Source: a bacterium
Lineage (GTDB): Bacteria; UBP15; UBA6099; JAJRTR01
Assembly: GCA_024278215.1 (NCBI GenBank)
Contig: JAJRTR010000199.1
Span: 1-24,939, forward strand
Reading direction: 5' to 3'
Length of the DNA: 24,939 bases
Every line of letters begins with the position of its first letter. The stretch's first letter is position 1. The notes under the pieces are model-generated. The model was not told the DNA's origin and made no database searches. It worked only from the letters and a program-made list of their open reading frames with translations. Positions 22,777-24,939 of this stretch are shown here, piece by piece. Both the position numbers and the translations under genes were made by a program.

Positions 22777-23862
22777 TTACGATAAATTCGTGCCGGGCGC
22801 CGGCTTTTTCTGGTAAATTCCGCGCCTGGGGCAATTTCGCGGGTGATTCTCGGTATTTTCGAACCAGGCGAGATACTTCTCCATACTTGTTCTTCCCGAC
22901 TCGACGAGCGCTGTCTTCTTTTCTTCAGACAGGTCCAGCTCGGTCGTAAACACGCCAAGGGAATCAATAAAAACACTTCTCGCCCAATCGTCCTCATGCA
23001 GATGTTTATTACCCAATTGGTTCATGACAATCCTGACCAGAACTTTTGAAAATTCCAGCAGATTATTTATTTCGGCAGTACGCCTCTGGCGGTAGTCCCT
23101 GTAAACACCCATTTGCTCCGGGGTGTCGAGATGAAAGCCAAGTGTCTGTTTGTTATACATATATGGACTTGCATAAGGATGTTCCTGAAGGAATATTGCG
23201 TTCGCCCGCTTGTAATAATCCGTTTCAATCCCCATCAAGCCACATTCGGTATTCTCTATGTACTTTCTCCTGTCAAACAGTTTGATTGGATAGTTATTGA
23301 CAACTCCGCCGTCGACTATAACATCTCCACGCTCATTGTTGGTGGATGCGAAAAAAAATGGGATCGACATGGACGCTCTCAAGGCATCAGAAATCAAAGA
23401 GTCCGGTGTGTTTTCAAATGACATGACTTCACCGAATCCGGTGCTCAGATTCGTTGTGCATACGTAGAGATCGCCTGCCGATTCATTCTCTTTCAGGTCT
23501 CTGAATGTAGCGCCCGGTTTCCCGATCTTCTTTTCTATCAATTCCTCGATCCAGTTATTGAAATAATCGCCTGAAAACCACCCGAATTTTTTCAGCAGGC
23601 GGCCCGCGTCTTTTATTTCATTGAATACGCCTGTATCCTCATTGATAAACTGTGTGAAATCCAGTTCCAATGCTTCTTTCCGAATTTCTGCGCTTGTATA
23701 TCCTATCGCAACGAGCGCGGCAAATATCGCACCGGCGCTCACTCCGCCGAAACGCTTCACCGAGCCCAGTATATCCTTCTCCTCCATGACCTCGAGCGCG
23801 CCGATATATGCGATTCCCTTTACTCCGCCACCTTCAAATACAAGATTCCTGAATAAGTCCAT
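22777..23862 (-). CDS. Patatin-like phospholipase/acyl hydrolase
   Basis: Patatin-family serine hydrolases cleave acyl esters of lipids with a Ser-Asp dyad. The 361-residue protein has the oxyanion loop FEGGGVKGIAYIG (residues 9-21), the nucleophile elbow GGVSAG with S42, and the catalytic Asp in VDGGVVNNYP (D184, DGG motif). All catalytic elements are intact. No signal peptide or membrane segment is evident, so it is probably cytoplasmic. The domain ends near residue 230; the rest is a charged helical region with no recognised motif. AAAGGTAA precedes the start. It is divergent in orientation from the rest of the window and is upstream of one repeat copy. The physiological substrate is unknown. 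A CBASS effector role is not supported, because no cyclase gene is present. Confidence 0.92.
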   Translation of the reverse strand: MDLFRNLVFEGGGVKGIAYIGALEVMEEKDILGSVKRFGGVSAGAIFAALVAIGYTSAEIRKEALELDFTQFINEDTGVFNEIKDAGRLLKKFGWFSGDYFNNWIEELIEKKIGKPGATFRDLKENESAGDLYVCTTNLSTGFGEVMSFENTPDSLISDALRASMSIPFFFASTNNERGDVIVDGGVVNNYPIKLFDRRKYIENTECGLMGIETDYYKRANAIFLQEHPYASPYMYNKQTLGFHLDTPEQMGVYRDYRQRRTAEINNLLEFSKVLVRIVMNQLGNKHLHEDDWARSVFIDSLGVFTTELDLSEEKKTALVESGRTSMEKYLAWFENTENHPRNCPRRGIYQKKPAPGTNLS

Positions 23863-23920
23863 TCTACGTTACCTTTCCCGCTCCTTCTCCGAAACCGGAA
23901 ATCCATTTTTTCGCGTAATC

Positions 23921-23948
23921 CGGATACCGCGTTCTATAGTACTGTCAA
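23921..23948 (-). promoter_or_regulatory. Candidate promoter of the patatin gene
   Basis: On the minus strand a perfect TTGACA (23943-23948) is followed 16 nt later by TATCCG (23921-23926), about 60 nt before the patatin start. The -35 is consensus and the -10 is weak. Confidence 0.4.
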
Positions 23949-24041
23949 GGCTGTTGTTCGCGTGCAAATAAAAAGAGTCTGATCACGAACATGCGACCTG
24001 CACGGTTCCTGCTATACCGGGTTATGAACAACCCTCCGCCC

Positions 24042-24608
24042 CTACCTTATCAGCTTGCTGATTTCCTGGAATTCACGATCGTTTTTTGTTTCCATAAGTT
24101 GGAAAAGCGCCATCTCCGTCGAGCAGGAAAATGCGCCGCATTGCAGAGCACGCCTTGTAGCTGTCGCGGCGTTCTCTTCTGCGCGTGACGAGACTACATC
24201 GGTGAGCCAGTGCATATTGTAGCCCGCAGCGATACCGTCAAGTGCCGACTTAATGACACAGATATGAGCTTCGATTCCACCTATGAGAATGTTTTTCCGG
24301 CCCGATTCTTCGATTGCGCGCGTAATCGCGCGATCATCAAAAACACTGAAAGCGTCCTTTTCGTAGGGCGAAAACAGGTGGCCGATTGCTCCTTTCACGT
24401 GGGCGACAGTGGGACCGAGTCCCTGTGGATATTGTTCGGTGACGATGATGGGAACTCCCAGAAGAATGCAGCCCCTTGTTATTTTCGCCGCATTGTTAAG
24501 GAGTCCGTCGATAGCGTGAATATGCGGAACGAACCGCTGCTGTATGTCTACAATAAGCAAAAGTGTATCTTCTTTTTTCAACCTTCCCGGCTTAAGATGC
24601 TGCGTCAT
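24042..24608 (-). CDS. Isochorismatase-family cysteine hydrolase
   Basis: Members of this family hydrolyse isochorismate, nicotinamide or other amide/ether substrates with an Asp-Lys-Cys triad. All three residues are present in the 188-residue protein: D21 (LLIVDIQQRF), K84 (YEKDAFSVF) and C117 (GIEAHICV), and the cis-peptide region VTEQYPQGLG is typical. The short form without an aryl-carrier domain and the sequence SALDGIAAGY fit the ISOC1/YcaC-like hydrolases rather than true isochorismatase. The substrate cannot be told. GGGGAG stands about 9 nt before the ATG. It precedes the patatin gene on the same strand, with a 179-bp gap that holds a separate promoter candidate, so they need not be one operon. 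Confidence 0.9.
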   Translation of the reverse strand: MTQHLKPGRLKKEDTLLLIVDIQQRFVPHIHAIDGLLNNAAKITRGCILLGVPIIVTEQYPQGLGPTVAHVKGAIGHLFSPYEKDAFSVFDDRAITRAIEESGRKNILIGGIEAHICVIKSALDGIAAGYNMHWLTDVVSSRAEENAATATRRALQCGAFSCSTEMALFQLMETKNDREFQEISKLIR

Positions 24609-24802
24609 ATTTTAGTCTCCCCTATTTTTTTCGACCAACCGCTTTTCAAGATATTATCACAAAGAGCACGGTCTTTTTATCACCTTCCTGTTAAAAAGTT
24701 CATGCCTGTCGCGGCCCCCCCTGCTTTTCTGCTAATTTTCAGGAATGGAGTATGCACTTGACACAACCAATACGAACAGCGGACTGCGCATTATTTTCTA
24801 TG
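24609..24802. other. Upstream spacer of the isochorismatase-family gene
   Basis: This 194-bp AT-rich stretch between the hydrolase start and the inverted repeat copy contains no supported gene. On the minus strand it must hold the hydrolase promoter, and a TAATAT lies about 45 nt before the start, but I cannot pair it with a good -35. A TTGACA on the plus strand near 24760 has no matching -10. Confidence 0.4.
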
Positions 24803-24939
24803 GAGCCAATTGCAAAATTCTGATTCGGCTACGGTCGGCTGCAATTGTCAACAGCTGCGTTGTCGGCACAAAATCATCCTCGACGTACTCTACAAGTACG
24901 CCTGCGGGGATTTTGCACCTCCGCCTTGCTTCCGACCAA
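24803..24939 (-). mobile_element. MITE-like repeat, inverted copy, cut by window end
   Basis: The 137 bases from GAGCCAATTGCAAAATT to the window end are the reverse complement of 22539-22675 with a single visible difference (GTTGAC here against GTTAAC there, read in the same sense). The missing part would include the other terminal repeat. With the copy at 22497 it encloses the patatin and isochorismatase-family genes in inverted orientation. Confidence 0.75.

Noticed and set aside
22777-24608. Patatin plus hydrolase as an anti-phage (CBASS CapV-like) system
   Set aside because: No cyclic-nucleotide synthase, HORMA, ubiquitin-like or other defence gene is present. Patatins and isochorismatase-family hydrolases are common housekeeping or metabolic enzymes.
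22493-24939. Classical composite transposon
   Set aside because: The flanking units are about 180 bp, encode no transposase and show internal folding, which fits MITE-like repeats rather than insertion sequences.

Overview
The window carries a nearly complete carbonyl branch of the bacterial Wood-Ljungdahl (reductive acetyl-CoA) pathway, followed by an amino-acid biosynthesis pair, a signalling/hypothetical region and a repeat-flanked accessory block. AcsB has the bacterial N-terminal domain and AcsE/AcsV are the bacterial types, so the host is an anaerobic bacterium, either an acetogen, a sulfate reducer or an uncultured candidate-phylum member using the pathway in either direction. The sequence does not fix the phylum. 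There are no rRNA or tRNA genes, no CRISPR array and no recognisable transposase or phage gene.

Layout. 1-894: 3' half of formate-THF ligase (fhs), closed by a strong terminator. 980-12788: the acs operon, starting from a near-consensus promoter with a perfect 19-nt palindrome in its leader. Its order is cooC, acsA (CO dehydrogenase), acsB (acetyl-CoA synthase), acsC (corrinoid protein large subunit), acsE (methyltransferase), acsV (corrinoid reductive activator), a second cooC, an unrecognised 73-aa gene, and acsD (corrinoid protein small subunit). 13067-13948: folD, preceded by 278 bp packed with hairpins and followed by a 13-bp-stem terminator. 14219-15049: an orphan MoxR-type AAA+ ATPase. 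15325-17821: leuA with a lysine-rich tail, then dapB. 17910-19833: a 78-aa unknown and a membrane HAMP/PP2C (SpoIIE-type) phosphatase. 20005-22294: an exported TPR protein overlapping a 473-aa protein of unknown family. 22777-24608, minus strand: a patatin-like phospholipase and an isochorismatase-family hydrolase, lying between two inverted copies of a ~180-bp MITE-like repeat; the second copy runs off the window end.

How it works together. Fhs and FolD make methylene-THF from formate; the methylene-THF reductase and formate dehydrogenase are not in the window. AcsE moves the methyl group from methyl-THF to the corrinoid protein AcsCD. AcsV re-reduces that protein when Co(I) is oxidised. AcsA makes CO from CO2, and AcsB joins CO, methyl and CoA. 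The two CooC ATPases should serve nickel insertion into the C- and/or A-clusters. The 73-aa gene and a 12-codon reading frame before acsD are the parts of this operon I cannot explain from known biology, and they are the best candidates for something undescribed. Next come the hairpin cluster before folD, the MITE-like pair and the TPR/473-aa unit.
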